Assembly: GCA_029262455.1 (NCBI GenBank)
Contig: JAJCZJ010000064.1
Coordinates: 1 to 50,110, forward strand
Direction: 5' to 3'
Length of the DNA stretch: 50,110 bases
From: Deltaproteobacteria bacterium
GTDB lineage: Bacteria > Desulfobacterota > Binatia > HRBIN30 > CADEER01
Shown: positions 9,091 to 17,097 of the stretch, piece by piece
Layout of the letters: each line of letters opens with the position of its first letter
Position numbering within the stretch: position 1 is the first letter of the stretch
Notes under the pieces: model-generated
Database searches by the model: none
What the model was told of the DNA's origin: nothing
Seen by the model: only the letters and a program-made list of their open reading frames with translations
Made by a program: the position numbers and the translations under genes

Positions 9091-10393
9091 GGGTTTTGCC
9101 AACGCTTCCCGGGTGCCCGAGCTGCGCCGTCGGCTGCTTTTCTCGCTGGCGATGCTCGCGGTCTATCGGGTCGGGGTAGCGATTCCAACTCCTGGGATCG
9201 ATGGTAAGGCACTGGCCGAGTTCTTCGAGTCGGTTGCCAATACGGTTCTTGGGTTGGTGAACTTGTTTTCGGGCGGTGCGCTTGAGCAGTTCTCGATCTT
9301 CGCGCTCGGGATCATGCCCTACATCAGCGCGTCGATCATATTGCAGCTGATGACGGTGGTCATTCCTCACCTCGAGCGCCTATCGAAAGAAGGCGAGGCG
9401 GGGCGGCGAAAGATCACGCAGTACACCCGCTACGGCACGGTGATGTTGTCGGTCGTGCAAGGGCTATTCATTAGTATTGGGTTAGAGAATCTCCAGTCAC
9501 CCGGCGGCGCTCCCGTTGTCCTCGACCCCGGTTGGGGGTTTCGGGTCATGACGATCGTGACTCTGACGTCCGGGACAGCGTTCCTGATGTGGCTCGGCGA
9601 GCAGATCACCGAGCGGGGTATCGGCAACGGTATCTCCTTGATCATTTTTGCAGGAATTGTCGCTGCGTTACCTTCTGCCTTGATTACGACGGCGCAGTTC
9701 GTGCGTGAGGGGACCCTCGACATCATGCCCCTGTTGGTTTTGTTGGTTTTGATGGTCGGGGTGATCGCCGCAATCATTTTTATCGAGCGTGGCCAGAGAA
9801 GAATTCCGGTCAACTACGCGAAGCGACAAGTCGGCCGCAAGATGTACGGCGGGCAGAGTTCGCACCTGCCTTTGAAGGTGAACACGGCCGGTGTGATCCC
9901 GCCGATTTTCGCGTCTTCGCTGTTGGTGTTTCCGACGACGATAACGCAATTCGTCGATCATCCGATGGCTCGTGCGGCTAGTGACTTCCTGTCGCCCGGG
10001 ACGTGGGCTTATACGCTACTGTTCGTCGGTTTGATCATCTTCTTTTGCTATTTTTATACGGCTGTCACATTCAATACGAGCGACGTCGCTGAGAACATGA
10101 AGAAGTTCGGTGGCTTCATCCCGGGTATTCGGCCGGGGCAGAGGACGGCGGATTACATCGACCGTGTGTTGTCTAGAATCACTTTAGGCGGGGCGATCTA
10201 TGTCGCTGCGGTTTGTGTGCTTCCGACGATTCTCATCGGATACTTCAATGTCCCATTCTTTTTCGGTGGTACGGCGCTTCTGATCGTCGTCGGTGTCGCA
10301 CTAGACACGGTGGCACAAATGGAGACGCACCTGCTGACGCGCAGTTATCAAGGTTTTATGCGCAAGGGACGTGTCCGGGGCCGTAAAGCGTAG
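9083..10393 (+). CDS. secY: Preprotein translocase channel subunit SecY
   Basis: 436 aa, with ten predicted membrane helices, forming the SecYEG channel in the inner membrane. I chose the GTG at 9083 (VLEGFANASRVPELRRRLLFSLAML) because SecY proteins typically begin with this LEGFxNAxxVPELRRR helix. The frame is open back to 9017 inside rplO, but that stretch is not SecY-like. The plug/helix 2 region (FSGGALEQFSIFALGIMPYISASI) and the cytosolic loops (RRIPVNYAKR; NMKKFGGFIPGIRPG) that bind SecA and ribosomes are intact. It is followed 19 bases later by adk. Confidence 0.96.
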   Translation: MLEGFANASRVPELRRRLLFSLAMLAVYRVGVAIPTPGIDGKALAEFFESVANTVLGLVNLFSGGALEQFSIFALGIMPYISASIILQLMTVVIPHLERLSKEGEAGRRKITQYTRYGTVMLSVVQGLFISIGLENLQSPGGAPVVLDPGWGFRVMTIVTLTSGTAFLMWLGEQITERGIGNGISLIIFAGIVAALPSALITTAQFVREGTLDIMPLLVLLVLMVGVIAAIIFIERGQRRIPVNYAKRQVGRKMYGGQSSHLPLKVNTAGVIPPIFASSLLVFPTTITQFVDHPMARAASDFLSPGTWAYTLLFVGLIIFFCYFYTAVTFNTSDVAENMKKFGGFIPGIRPGQRTADYIDRVLSRITLGGAIYVAAVCVLPTILIGYFNVPFFFGGTALLIVVGVALDTVAQMETHLLTRSYQGFMRKGRVRGRKA

Positions 10394-10412
10394 GGTTGGT
10401 GCCGACGGCGCG

Positions 10413-10967
10413 ATGGACGTCATGAGAGCGGTGCTATTAGGGCCCCCAGGGGCTGGAAAAGGAACCCAAGCAGATCTCATTCGAGAGGCGCTCGGGGTTC
10501 CTCACATTTCGACAGGAGATCTGCTGCGAACTGCAGTTCGAGAAGGTACTGATTTGGGAATCCAAGCAAAAGGTTATATGGATCGCGGTAAGCTCGTTCC
10601 CGATGAGCTCGTGGTCGGTCTCATCCGAGAGCGCTTGGCCGGCGACGCTGCCGGGGGGTTCCTACTTGATGGATTTCCGCGCAATGTGGCCCAAGGCGAA
10701 ACTCTAGAGCAATTGTTGCAGGAGACCGGCGTCGCGCTGGATCATGTGGTAAGCCTTGCGGTGCCGGACGGGGAGCTGATTGACCGGCTGCTCGGACGCG
10801 GTCGCTCGGATGATACAGAGAGCACGATTCGTGAGCGGTTGGCCGTGTATGAAGGCGAAACGGCGCCATTGTGTGAGTTTTATCGGGACCGATCCCTACT
10901 TCGAGAAATTGACGGGCTTGGCACACCGGAAGAGATTTCGCGACGGATCATGTCGCGTGTGAATTAG
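10413..10967 (+). CDS. adk: Adenylate kinase, short-LID form
   Basis: 184 aa from ATG 10413; an alternative start is the in-frame ATG at 10422 (MRAVLLGPPGAGKGTQ), which fits the family N-terminus best. It interconverts AMP, ATP and ADP. The P-loop GPPGAGKGT, the AMP-binding STGDLLR and the DGFPRN motifs are visible. The LID is reduced to RLLGRGRSDDTESTIRERL, so the roughly 30-residue LID domain (with zinc Cys in some species) of the 214-residue E. coli type is missing. This short form is known in several phyla. No strong Shine-Dalgarno decides between the two starts. Confidence 0.95.
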   Translation: MDVMRAVLLGPPGAGKGTQADLIREALGVPHISTGDLLRTAVREGTDLGIQAKGYMDRGKLVPDELVVGLIRERLAGDAAGGFLLDGFPRNVAQGETLEQLLQETGVALDHVVSLAVPDGELIDRLLGRGRSDDTESTIRERLAVYEGETAPLCEFYRDRSLLREIDGLGTPEEISRRIMSRVN

Positions 10968-10988
10968 GGTGTTGCGGGAGAATCAGTC

Positions 10989-11102
10989 GTGAAAGTCAGA
11001 GCTTCAGTGAAGGCGCTTTGCAAGGATTGCAAAATCATTCGCCGCCAAGGTGTTGTGCGCGTCGTTTGTAAGAACCCGCGTCACAAGCAGCGGCAGGGTT
11101 AG
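10989..11102 (+). CDS. rpmJ: Large ribosomal subunit protein bL36 (zinc form)
   Basis: A 37-residue protein read from a GTG at 10989 after CGGGAGAATCA. The translation [19 protein letters not shown] followed by [16 protein letters not shown] is L36 with its complete zinc set: Cys11, Cys14, Cys27 and His32. L36 joins late to the 50S subunit near the factor-binding region. It precedes rpsM by 13 bases, as is usual. No infA or map lies between adk and this gene. Confidence 0.95.
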   Translation: MKVRASVKALCKDCKIIRRQGVVRVVCKNPRHKQRQG

Positions 11103-11115
11103 GTAGGAGAGAGCC

Positions 11116-11499
11116 ATGGCACGTATCGCGGGAGTCGATCTTCCCCGAAACAAGCGGATGGAAATCGCGCTTACGTATTTGTTTGGTGTGGGCCGATCTC
11201 TGGCTGGTCAAATCTTGGACCAGGCCGGCGTGGATCCCGCGACCAATAGCGACGGCTTGGCGGATGAGGATGTCGTCAAGATTCGTCAGGTCATCGACCA
11301 ATCGTTTAAGGTGGAAGGTGATCTGCGGCGTGAGATTGCGATGAATATTAAGCGTCACATGGATCTCGGAACTTATCGGGGATTGCGCCATCGTCGAAAT
11401 CTGCCAGCGCACGGACAGCGAACACATAGCAATGCGCGGACGCGTAAAGGCCCGCGGCGAGCAATCGCAGGCAAGAAGAAAGCGCCCTCCAAGGGCTAA
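11116..11499 (+). CDS. rpsM: Small ribosomal subunit protein uS13
   Basis: 127 aa. S13 in the 30S head forms bridges with the 50S subunit and touches P-site t[30 protein letters not shown] at the start and [29 protein letters not shown] near the end are the family signatures. It begins the alpha-operon block (rpsM-rpsK-rpsD-rpoA-rplQ). A good AGGTAGGAGAG Shine-Dalgarno precedes the ATG. Confidence 0.97.
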   Translation: MARIAGVDLPRNKRMEIALTYLFGVGRSLAGQILDQAGVDPATNSDGLADEDVVKIRQVIDQSFKVEGDLRREIAMNIKRHMDLGTYRGLRHRRNLPAHGQRTHSNARTRKGPRRAIAGKKKAPSKG

Positions 11500-11519
11500 T
11501 CCCTCACTGAGGAGCTGAG

Positions 11520-11921
11520 ATGGCAAAGCAGGGCGCTGGCGAAAAAGCTAGCAAGAAAAAGAAAATCAAAAGAGTCGTGACGGAAGGGGTGGTGCACATC
11601 AACTCCACTTTCAACAACACGATCATCAGTATCAGCGACAACGTTGGCAATGTCGTGGCTTGGTCGAGCGCAGGCTCGGTTGGTTTTAAGGGCTCCCGAA
11701 AAGGGACGCCCTTTGCCGCGCAGCTGGCGGCCGATGCGGCAGCGAAGAAAGCGCAAGAAAGCGGCATGCGATCGGTGCAAGTCGAGGTCAAAGGCCCTGG
11801 TGCTGGTCGCGAGTCGGCGCTGCGCTCTCTTCAGGGAGCCGGTTTCAATATTTCAATTATTCGAGATGTCACCCCGATCCCTCACAATGGGTGCCGTGCA
11901 CCCAAGCGACGTCGGGTCTAG
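11520..11921 (+). CDS. rpsK: Small ribosomal subunit protein uS11
   Basis: 133 aa. S11 lies in the platform near the mRNA exit. After a lysine-rich N-terminus ([10 protein letters not shown]) come [39 protein letters not shown] and the C-terminal [22 protein letters not shown], which is almost invariant. A GAGGAGCTGAG Shine-Dalgarno precedes the ATG. Confidence 0.97.
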   Translation: MAKQGAGEKASKKKKIKRVVTEGVVHINSTFNNTIISISDNVGNVVAWSSAGSVGFKGSRKGTPFAAQLAADAAAKKAQESGMRSVQVEVKGPGAGRESALRSLQGAGFNISIIRDVTPIPHNGCRAPKRRRV

Positions 11922-11933
11922 GAGGTAGTTCTA

Positions 11934-12560
11934 GTGGCGCGTTACACAGATTCCGTCTGCAGACAGTGTCGGCGTGAAGGCTTAAAGCTCTTCCTCAAGG
12001 GAGAGCGCTGTTACACCGACAAGTGTGCGATCGAGCGGAGGAACTATCCGCCGGGAGCGCATGGGCAGGGTCGGCACAAATACTCTGAGTACGCTCTTCA
12101 GCTGCGCGAGAAGCAGAAGGTGAAGAGGATGTACGGCCTGCTCGAGGGCCAGTTTCGCCGATATTTCCAGATGGCGGCTCGCTCAAAGGGCGTTACCGGT
12201 GAAATCCTCCTGCAGTTTCTCGAACGGCGGCTGGACAACATGGTTTATCGTATGGGTTTTGCGACATCACGGGCCGAGGCGCGGCAGATGGTGCGGCACG
12301 GCCATATTTCGGTGAATGGTCGAAAGCTGAACATTCCGTCGGCCTTGCTTAAGGTGGGGGATGTAGTTGCGGTGCGCGACAAAAGCCGGAAAATTACCCG
12401 AATCCAGGAAGCCTTGGCGCAAGCGGTTCACCGCGGCTCGCCGGACTGGCTCGAAGTTCAGGCCGAGGCTTTTTCGGGACGGATCAAGATGCTCCCGCAA
12501 CGCGAAGAGCTCACCATGCCCATTAACGAGCAGCTGATCGTCGAACTGTACTCGAAGTAA
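11934..12560 (+). CDS. rpsD: Small ribosomal subunit protein uS4 (zinc-motif form)
   Basis: 208 aa with a GTG start at 11934 behind GGAGGTAGTT. S4 nucleates 30S assembly and represses the alpha operon in E. coli. The N-terminal segment carries CRQCRREG at residues 7-14 and [11 protein letters not shown] near residues 25-30, a zinc-type knuckle. The S4 RNA-binding domain follows at about residues 95-160 ([27 protein letters not shown]). Confidence 0.97.
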   Translation: MARYTDSVCRQCRREGLKLFLKGERCYTDKCAIERRNYPPGAHGQGRHKYSEYALQLREKQKVKRMYGLLEGQFRRYFQMAARSKGVTGEILLQFLERRLDNMVYRMGFATSRAEARQMVRHGHISVNGRKLNIPSALLKVGDVVAVRDKSRKITRIQEALAQAVHRGSPDWLEVQAEAFSGRIKMLPQREELTMPINEQLIVELYSK

Positions 12561-12596
12561 TGCTGTTCGTCACAATCCACGACTTGGAGGTCATGG

Positions 12597-13619
12597 ATGC
12601 AACCACAACGTAATTGGCGCGATCTACTCAAACCGCAGGCTCTTGAAGCAGAAGACAGGAGCATGTCGGCCACCTATGGTAAGTTCTCAGGTGAGCCTTT
12701 CGAGCGGGGGTTCGGCACGACAATCGGGAATGCGCTGCGGCGTGTACTGTTGTCTTCGCTTCAGGGAGCAGCCGTCACCGGTGTTCGCATTGAAGGCGTG
12801 TTGCACGAGTTCTCGACTCTTCCCGGTGTTCGCGAAGACGTGACGGACATCGTGCTCAATTTGAAGCAAGTCCGTTTCAAGTTGCACGAGGGACTCGAGG
12901 CAACGGCTCGGCTCGAGAAAAAGGGCGAAGGAGTCGTGCGCGCTGGGGATATACAAGTCGGGCCTGGTCTGGAAGTGCTGAACCCGGAGCTCGAGATCGC
13001 GACGCTTTCGAATGAAGGCGATCTCGATGTCGAACTGATCATCAAGCTGGGGCGTGGATACGTGTCCGCCGACCGGAACAAGGATGAGGATGCAGCGGTC
13101 GGGACGATTCCAATCGATTCTGTTTTCTCGCCGGTTCGGAAAGTGAACTACAACGTCACCAATGCTCGTGTCGGTCAGCGAACTGACTACGACAAGTTGA
13201 CGCTGGAGCTTTGGACGGATGGATCGATCCGTGCGGATGATGCGATTGCCTACGCGTCGCGCATTCTCCAAGACCAGCTGACGATCTTCATCAACTTCGA
13301 AGAAACGCCGGAGATGCTCGAAGAAGAGGCAGCGCTCGAGCCTACGCTCAACGAGAACCTGTTCCGCCCGGTTGCGGAACTCGAGCTTTCGGTGCGTTCG
13401 GCGAACTGTCTCCAGAACGCGGACATCAAGTTTATCGGCGAGTTGGTCCAGCGGTCCGAAGGTGAGATGCTCAAGACCAAGAACTTTGGTCGCAAGTCGT
13501 TGAACGAGATCAAGGAAATTCTCCGAGAGATGGACCTTGATTTTGGTATGCAAATCGAAAACTTCCCGGGTCGGGACGAGTTGGACGAGAGACTCGCTCG
13601 CGAGAAGGAAAGCGCGTAG
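12597..13619 (+). CDS. rpoA: DNA-directed RNA polymerase subunit alpha
   Basis: 340 aa. The alpha dimer scaffolds RNA polymerase, and its C-terminal domain binds UP elements and activators. The N-terminal domain carries [26 protein letters not shown] and the [19 protein letters not shown] motif. The linker lies around residues 230-255. The C-terminal domain ends with [17 protein letters not shown] and the [17 protein letters not shown] helix. A second ATG at 12593 is in another frame and hits a stop after six codons, so the GGAGG at 12586-12590 directs the 12597 start. Confidence 0.97.
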   Translation: MQPQRNWRDLLKPQALEAEDRSMSATYGKFSGEPFERGFGTTIGNALRRVLLSSLQGAAVTGVRIEGVLHEFSTLPGVREDVTDIVLNLKQVRFKLHEGLEATARLEKKGEGVVRAGDIQVGPGLEVLNPELEIATLSNEGDLDVELIIKLGRGYVSADRNKDEDAAVGTIPIDSVFSPVRKVNYNVTNARVGQRTDYDKLTLELWTDGSIRADDAIAYASRILQDQLTIFINFEETPEMLEEEAALEPTLNENLFRPVAELELSVRSANCLQNADIKFIGELVQRSEGEMLKTKNFGRKSLNEIKEILREMDLDFGMQIENFPGRDELDERLAREKESA

Positions 13620-13647
13620 CGACTAGAAGGTTCGCGCGAGGGCACCA

Positions 13648-14100
13648 ATGAGACATCGAAAGACCGGACGAAAGCTGAACCGATCCGCGCCGCATCGCAA
13701 AGCGATGTATCGCAATATGGTGACGTCGCTGCTCGCGCACGAGCACATCGAGACGACTGATGCGAAGGCTAAAGAGCTCCGTGGTTACGCGGAGCGCATG
13801 GTGACCCTCGGCAAGAAGGGGACGCTCCATGCGCGTCGGCAGGCGCTTTCTTTTGTGCGTGATCGCGCTGTCGTGAAGAAGCTGTTCGAAGATATCGCAC
13901 CGCGGTTCTCCGACCGCCCAGGTGGGTACACGCGAGTGACCAAGCTTGGTGTTCGGCGCGGAGATGCGGCGCCGGTATCGGTGATTGAGCTGACTGAGCG
14001 TGGGGACCGGGCGATCTCTGAGGCTGAGAAGAAACGTGAACGCCGGCGGCGCTCTGCTGAGAAGAAGCAGAAGGATGCCGAGGCGATGCCTCCCGCTTGA
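13648..14100 (+). CDS. rplQ: Large ribosomal subunit protein bL17
   Basis: 150 aa. L17 sits near the tunnel exit. [25 protein letters not shown] and [19 protein letters not shown] identify it. Compared with the roughly 120-residue core it carries an extended charged tail ([22 protein letters not shown]). The stop codon lies in the loop/stem of a hairpin that continues into the downstream region. This is the last gene of the ribosomal superoperon. Confidence 0.96.
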   Translation: MRHRKTGRKLNRSAPHRKAMYRNMVTSLLAHEHIETTDAKAKELRGYAERMVTLGKKGTLHARRQALSFVRDRAVVKKLFEDIAPRFSDRPGGYTRVTKLGVRRGDAAPVSVIELTERGDRAISEAEKKRERRRRSAEKKQKDAEAMPPA

Positions 14101-14123
14101 GGCATTCGGCGCTCGACGAATGC
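14086..14123 (+). terminator. Overlapping hairpins at the end of the ribosomal operon (possible terminator)
   Basis: Two perfect 7-bp inverted repeats overlap here. ATGCCTC/GAGGCAT (14086-14092 with 14099-14105) spans the rplQ stop codon with a 6-base loop. GCATTCG/CGAATGC (14102-14108 with 14117-14123) follows with an 8-base loop. They share GCAT, so only one can form at a time. No T-run follows, so intrinsic termination is uncertain. A processing or alternative-structure role is equally possible. Confidence 0.35.
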
Positions 14124-14254
14124 TCGGCTCTCCCCCGGATCGCGACCGCGGTCTGCCTAGGGGGCGGGGGTGGCCTCAAGGCGCCGCAAACGGGTGCCGG
14201 GAATCGCTCCGTACCGTGACGCTGAATCAGCGCGAGGCTCCGAAGGTTGAAGAG

Positions 14255-14342
14255 CGGAGAGGGCGGGATTTGAACCCGCGGCACCCTTGTGAGGTGCACA
14301 CGCTTAGCAGGCGTGCGCCTTCGACCACTCGGCCACCTCTCC
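14255..14342 (-). tRNA. tRNA-Ser (anticodon GCU)
   Basis: Read on the minus strand from 14342 to 14255, this is an 88-base class II tRNA. The acceptor stem GGAGAGG pairs with CCTCTCC, with discriminator G. The anticodon arm CACGC-CTGCTAA-GCGTG has GCT at 14306-14308. There is a long variable arm (GCACC...GGTGC) and a T arm GCGGG-TTCAAAT-CCCGC. It decodes AGC/AGU serine codons. No CCA is encoded. It faces the ribosomal operon and lies just upstream of, and antisense to, the M16 gene leader. Confidence 0.96.
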
Positions 14343-14365
14343 CTGCATCAAGGTCAGCTGGTTTC

Positions 14366-15748
14366 ATGCATCTTTCGAACCGACAGGTCAACTCGGGTTG
14401 TGTAATTTGGGCCCTGGCGCTGGCCCTGGTAGCCGCCACGCTCGGCCTTCCCGAGGCCTCTGGCGCGGCCATGTATGCCGACCGGGTTTACCAGAAGACC
14501 CTGTCCAATGGGCTCGAAGTGATCCTTCTGGAGGACCACAAGTCGCCTGTTGCGGTGATTCAGGTCTACTATCGTGTCGGCTCACGCGACGATCTGCCAG
14601 GCCGCACGGGCCGTGCACATCTCTTGGAACACATGATGTTCAAAGGGACCGAGGCGACGGGTCCTGAGGAGTACAGCAAGATCGTACAGCGCAATGGGGG
14701 CCGTACGAACGCTTTCACGTCGCGCGATCGGACGACGTACTTCGCCTCCATCGCGAGCGATCGACTCTCCGTGGTTCTCGGACTCGAAGCTGACCGGATG
14801 GCGAATCTGATCATCTCCGATGCGGAGTATGATGCGGAAAAGTTGGTCGTGATGGAGGAAAGGCGGCTGCGGGTCGACAACAATCCGACGGGGGCCCTTT
14901 TTGAGCAGCTCTATGCGACGGCCTTTCAAGCACACACGTATCGCCAACCGATTATCGGTTGGATGGAGGAGATTCGGCGATCGACCGGCGCAGATTTGCG
15001 CGAGTTCTACCGTACCTTCTACCGACCGAACAACGCGTTTGTCGTGGCCGTCGGCGACTTTGACGCGGAAACTCTCGCCGCGGAGATCGAAGGCGCCTTC
15101 GGCTCAATTCCTGCGGGGGCGATGCCGCCGAGTGTGCGCAGTGTCGAGCCCACACAGCAAGGTGAGCGCCGCCTCGAATTGCGGCGCGAAGCTCAATTGC
15201 CGTTCGTGGCGCTCGCACACCACGTCCCAAATTTGCGGAGTGCAGATGGCGCTGCCCTGGATGTGCTCGCTCAGCTCTTGGCCGGAGGCAAGGCCTCGCG
15301 GCTGCACAGCGATCTGGTCTACGATCTGCGCGTGGCGCGGTACGCCGGGGCGGATTACACCTATAGTGCTCTGGATCCCAATCTTTTCATTCTCTATGCG
15401 CAGCCGTTGCCGGGGGTGGCCGTTTCTGTGGTCGAGGCTGCCTTGGTCGATGACATTGACGGGCTCGAGCAAGACCCACCGACCGCGCTCGAATTGACCC
15501 GTGCAAAGAATCAGATCGAAGCGTCCTACGTCTTTGCCCAGGACTCGATCTTCTATCAGGCCATGCTGTTGGGTGATTTCGAGATTGCCGGCGATTGGAG
15601 CCTAATCGATGCGTATCTGCCGGCTGTGCGGGCGGTAACTCTGGAAGATCTCCGTCGCGTCGCTCGCTTCTATCTCGTCGCGAAGAATCGAACCGTCGCT
15701 ACCCTCGTTCCGGAGGTGCCGGCCGTTCCGGAGGTGCCGGCGCGATGA
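14366..15748 (+). CDS. M16 family zinc metalloprotease (catalytic partner), exported
   Basis: 460 aa from the ATG at 14366. The frame is open upstream across the tRNA and rplQ end, but this Met opens a signal peptide (hydrophobic residues about 12-28, ending near ASGAA). The inverted zinc motif HLLEH at residues 85-89 is the M16/pitrilysin active site, with a downstream glutamate about 76 residues later in VVMEERRL. Position and pairing resemble two-subunit periplasmic M16 proteases (processing-peptidase-like, PqqL/YmxG types). The stop overlaps the start of a second M16 gene (ATGA), so the two probably form a heterodimer. The substrate is unknown. Confidence 0.9.
   Translation: MHLSNRQVNSGCVIWALALALVAATLGLPEASGAAMYADRVYQKTLSNGLEVILLEDHKSPVAVIQVYYRVGSRDDLPGRTGRAHLLEHMMFKGTEATGPEEYSKIVQRNGGRTNAFTSRDRTTYFASIASDRLSVVLGLEADRMANLIISDAEYDAEKLVVMEERRLRVDNNPTGALFEQLYATAFQAHTYRQPIIGWMEEIRRSTGADLREFYRTFYRPNNAFVVAVGDFDAETLAAEIEGAFGSIPAGAMPPSVRSVEPTQQGERRLELRREAQLPFVALAHHVPNLRSADGAALDVLAQLLAGGKASRLHSDLVYDLRVARYAGADYTYSALDPNLFILYAQPLPGVAVSVVEAALVDDIDGLEQDPPTALELTRAKNQIEASYVFAQDSIFYQAMLLGDFEIAGDWSLIDAYLPAVRAVTLEDLRRVARFYLVAKNRTVATLVPEVPAVPEVPAR
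15707..15742 (+). repeat. Tandem 18-bp duplication encoding VPEVPA and carrying the next gene's RBS
   Basis: GTTCCGGAGGTGCCGGCC (15707-15724) is followed at once by the same 18 bases except the last (C to G, 15725-15742). In the first M16 protein it encodes the terminal VPEVPAVPEVPA. The GGAGGT in the second copy (15730-15735) lies 9 bases before the ATG of the second M16 gene at 15745. Thus the duplication gives two tandem Shine-Dalgarno-like sequences at the coupled junction. Confidence 0.8.
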
Positions 15749-17061
15749 GAATTTTCGTCGCGGCTGCGCTGGTGTTGGCGATGCTTGCACCGCCCGCTTC
15801 GGGCGTGGGGCCCCAGGTAGTGGAGCGCAAGCTCTCGAACGGCGCGACTCTCCTCGTGTCGGAGCAACACGCACTGCCGATCGTTTTGGTCCTGGGCGTA
15901 CTGGATGCGGGGTCGAGACGGGATCCGGTCGATCGATTTGGTGTGGCGAACATGACCGCCGATGTACTGACCGAGGGTACGTCCACCCGGTCGGCTCAGG
16001 AGATTGCTGAAGCGATCGAGTTCATCGGGGGCTCTCTGTCGGCGGGGGCTGGTGTCGAGACGGCGACCGTCTCCTTGCGCGTCTTGCGCAAGGACCTCGA
16101 CACGGGGATCGACCTGTTTGCCGATGTGTTGCTCAGGCCCGCCTTTCCCGAGCTCGAGTTGGACCGAGCTCGTGAGGCAACGATTGCGGGTCTGCGGGCC
16201 GAGGAAGACAATCCGACGGCAGTGGCAAATCGGGTCTTTGGACACGAGTTGTACGGCGATCATCCGTACGCCCACCCAGTCGCGGGCGACGCTGAGTCGG
16301 TCGCGCGGATCGATCGGGCAGCTGTACGTGCTTTCTACAAAGCGAACTACGGACCGACCGGCTCGGCGATCGTCGTCGTCGGAGACATCGATGCTGCTGA
16401 CGTCGAGCGGCGCCTAAATGGTGCATTGGCCACCTGGAAGGGCGGTAGCGCGTCTCCCATTGAGCTGCAGCCAGCGCCCCAACCACGTGCGCGTCGTGTC
16501 GATGTCGCTCGCTCTGTGACGCAGGCCAGCATCGTGCTTGGCCATCGTGGGGTCGCTCGCAGCGACCCGGATTTCGAGGCGATTTCTGTCATGAACTACG
16601 TCCTCGGTGGCGGCGGGTTTTCGTCTCGGTTGATGGAGAAGATTCGCAATCAAGCCGGTCTGGTGTACTCGGTTTCGAGTTACTTCTCAGGTGGGCAACT
16701 GCGCGGCAGCTTTCGGGTCACGATGCAGACCAAGAACGAGTCGGTCGAGCAAGCGATCGCCCTGACACGCGCGGAGATCGAAAAGATGGTCGCCGAGGGG
16801 GTGGGTGCGGAAGAGTTGGCCGATGCCAAGCGCTTCTTGACGGGTAGTTTTCCACTCAGCCTGGATAGCAACGGCGAAATCGCCTCGTTCATTGCACGAT
16901 CTTGGTCGCAGGGTCTCGGGCTGGATGCGGCGGATCAATATCTTCGCAAGATCGAGGCGGTCACTGTTGAGGATCTGCAGCGTGTGGCCAAGACCTACCT
17001 ACACCCAGGAGCTCTGCTCGAAGTTGTGGTTGCCGCTGGGGTCAAGGCGAACGAGCCGTAA
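15745..17061 (+). CDS. M16 family peptidase-like protein, non-catalytic partner, exported
   Basis: 438 aa from the ATG at 15745, which overlaps the preceding stop. A signal peptide is visible (MRIFVAAALVLAMLAPPASG). The M16 fold is clear: RKLSNGATLLVSEQHALP near the N-terminus, then ADVLTEGTSTRSAQEIAEAIEFIGGSL. At the place of the HxxEH motif there is VANMTADVL, so the zinc site is missing. The C-terminal domain has the substrate-cleft segment VLGGGGFSSRLMEKIRNQAGLVYSVSSYF. Such inactive subunits pair with an active M16 partner, which here is the gene just upstream. Confidence 0.9.
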   Translation: MRIFVAAALVLAMLAPPASGVGPQVVERKLSNGATLLVSEQHALPIVLVLGVLDAGSRRDPVDRFGVANMTADVLTEGTSTRSAQEIAEAIEFIGGSLSAGAGVETATVSLRVLRKDLDTGIDLFADVLLRPAFPELELDRAREATIAGLRAEEDNPTAVANRVFGHELYGDHPYAHPVAGDAESVARIDRAAVRAFYKANYGPTGSAIVVVGDIDAADVERRLNGALATWKGGSASPIELQPAPQPRARRVDVARSVTQASIVLGHRGVARSDPDFEAISVMNYVLGGGGFSSRLMEKIRNQAGLVYSVSSYFSGGQLRGSFRVTMQTKNESVEQAIALTRAEIEKMVAEGVGAEELADAKRFLTGSFPLSLDSNGEIASFIARSWSQGLGLDAADQYLRKIEAVTVEDLQRVAKTYLHPGALLEVVVAAGVKANEP

Positions 17062-17097
17062 GTCGCGGGACGCGGACGCCGCTGATAACATTTCAGA

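Noticed and set aside
12687-13553. 288-codon antisense frame to rpoA
   Set aside because: rpoA is certain and the antisense frame has no recognisable domain.
14000-14365. Long N-terminal extension of the first M16 protease frame
   Set aside because: It would read through the end of rplQ and the tRNA-Ser gene; the signal peptide begins at Met 14366.
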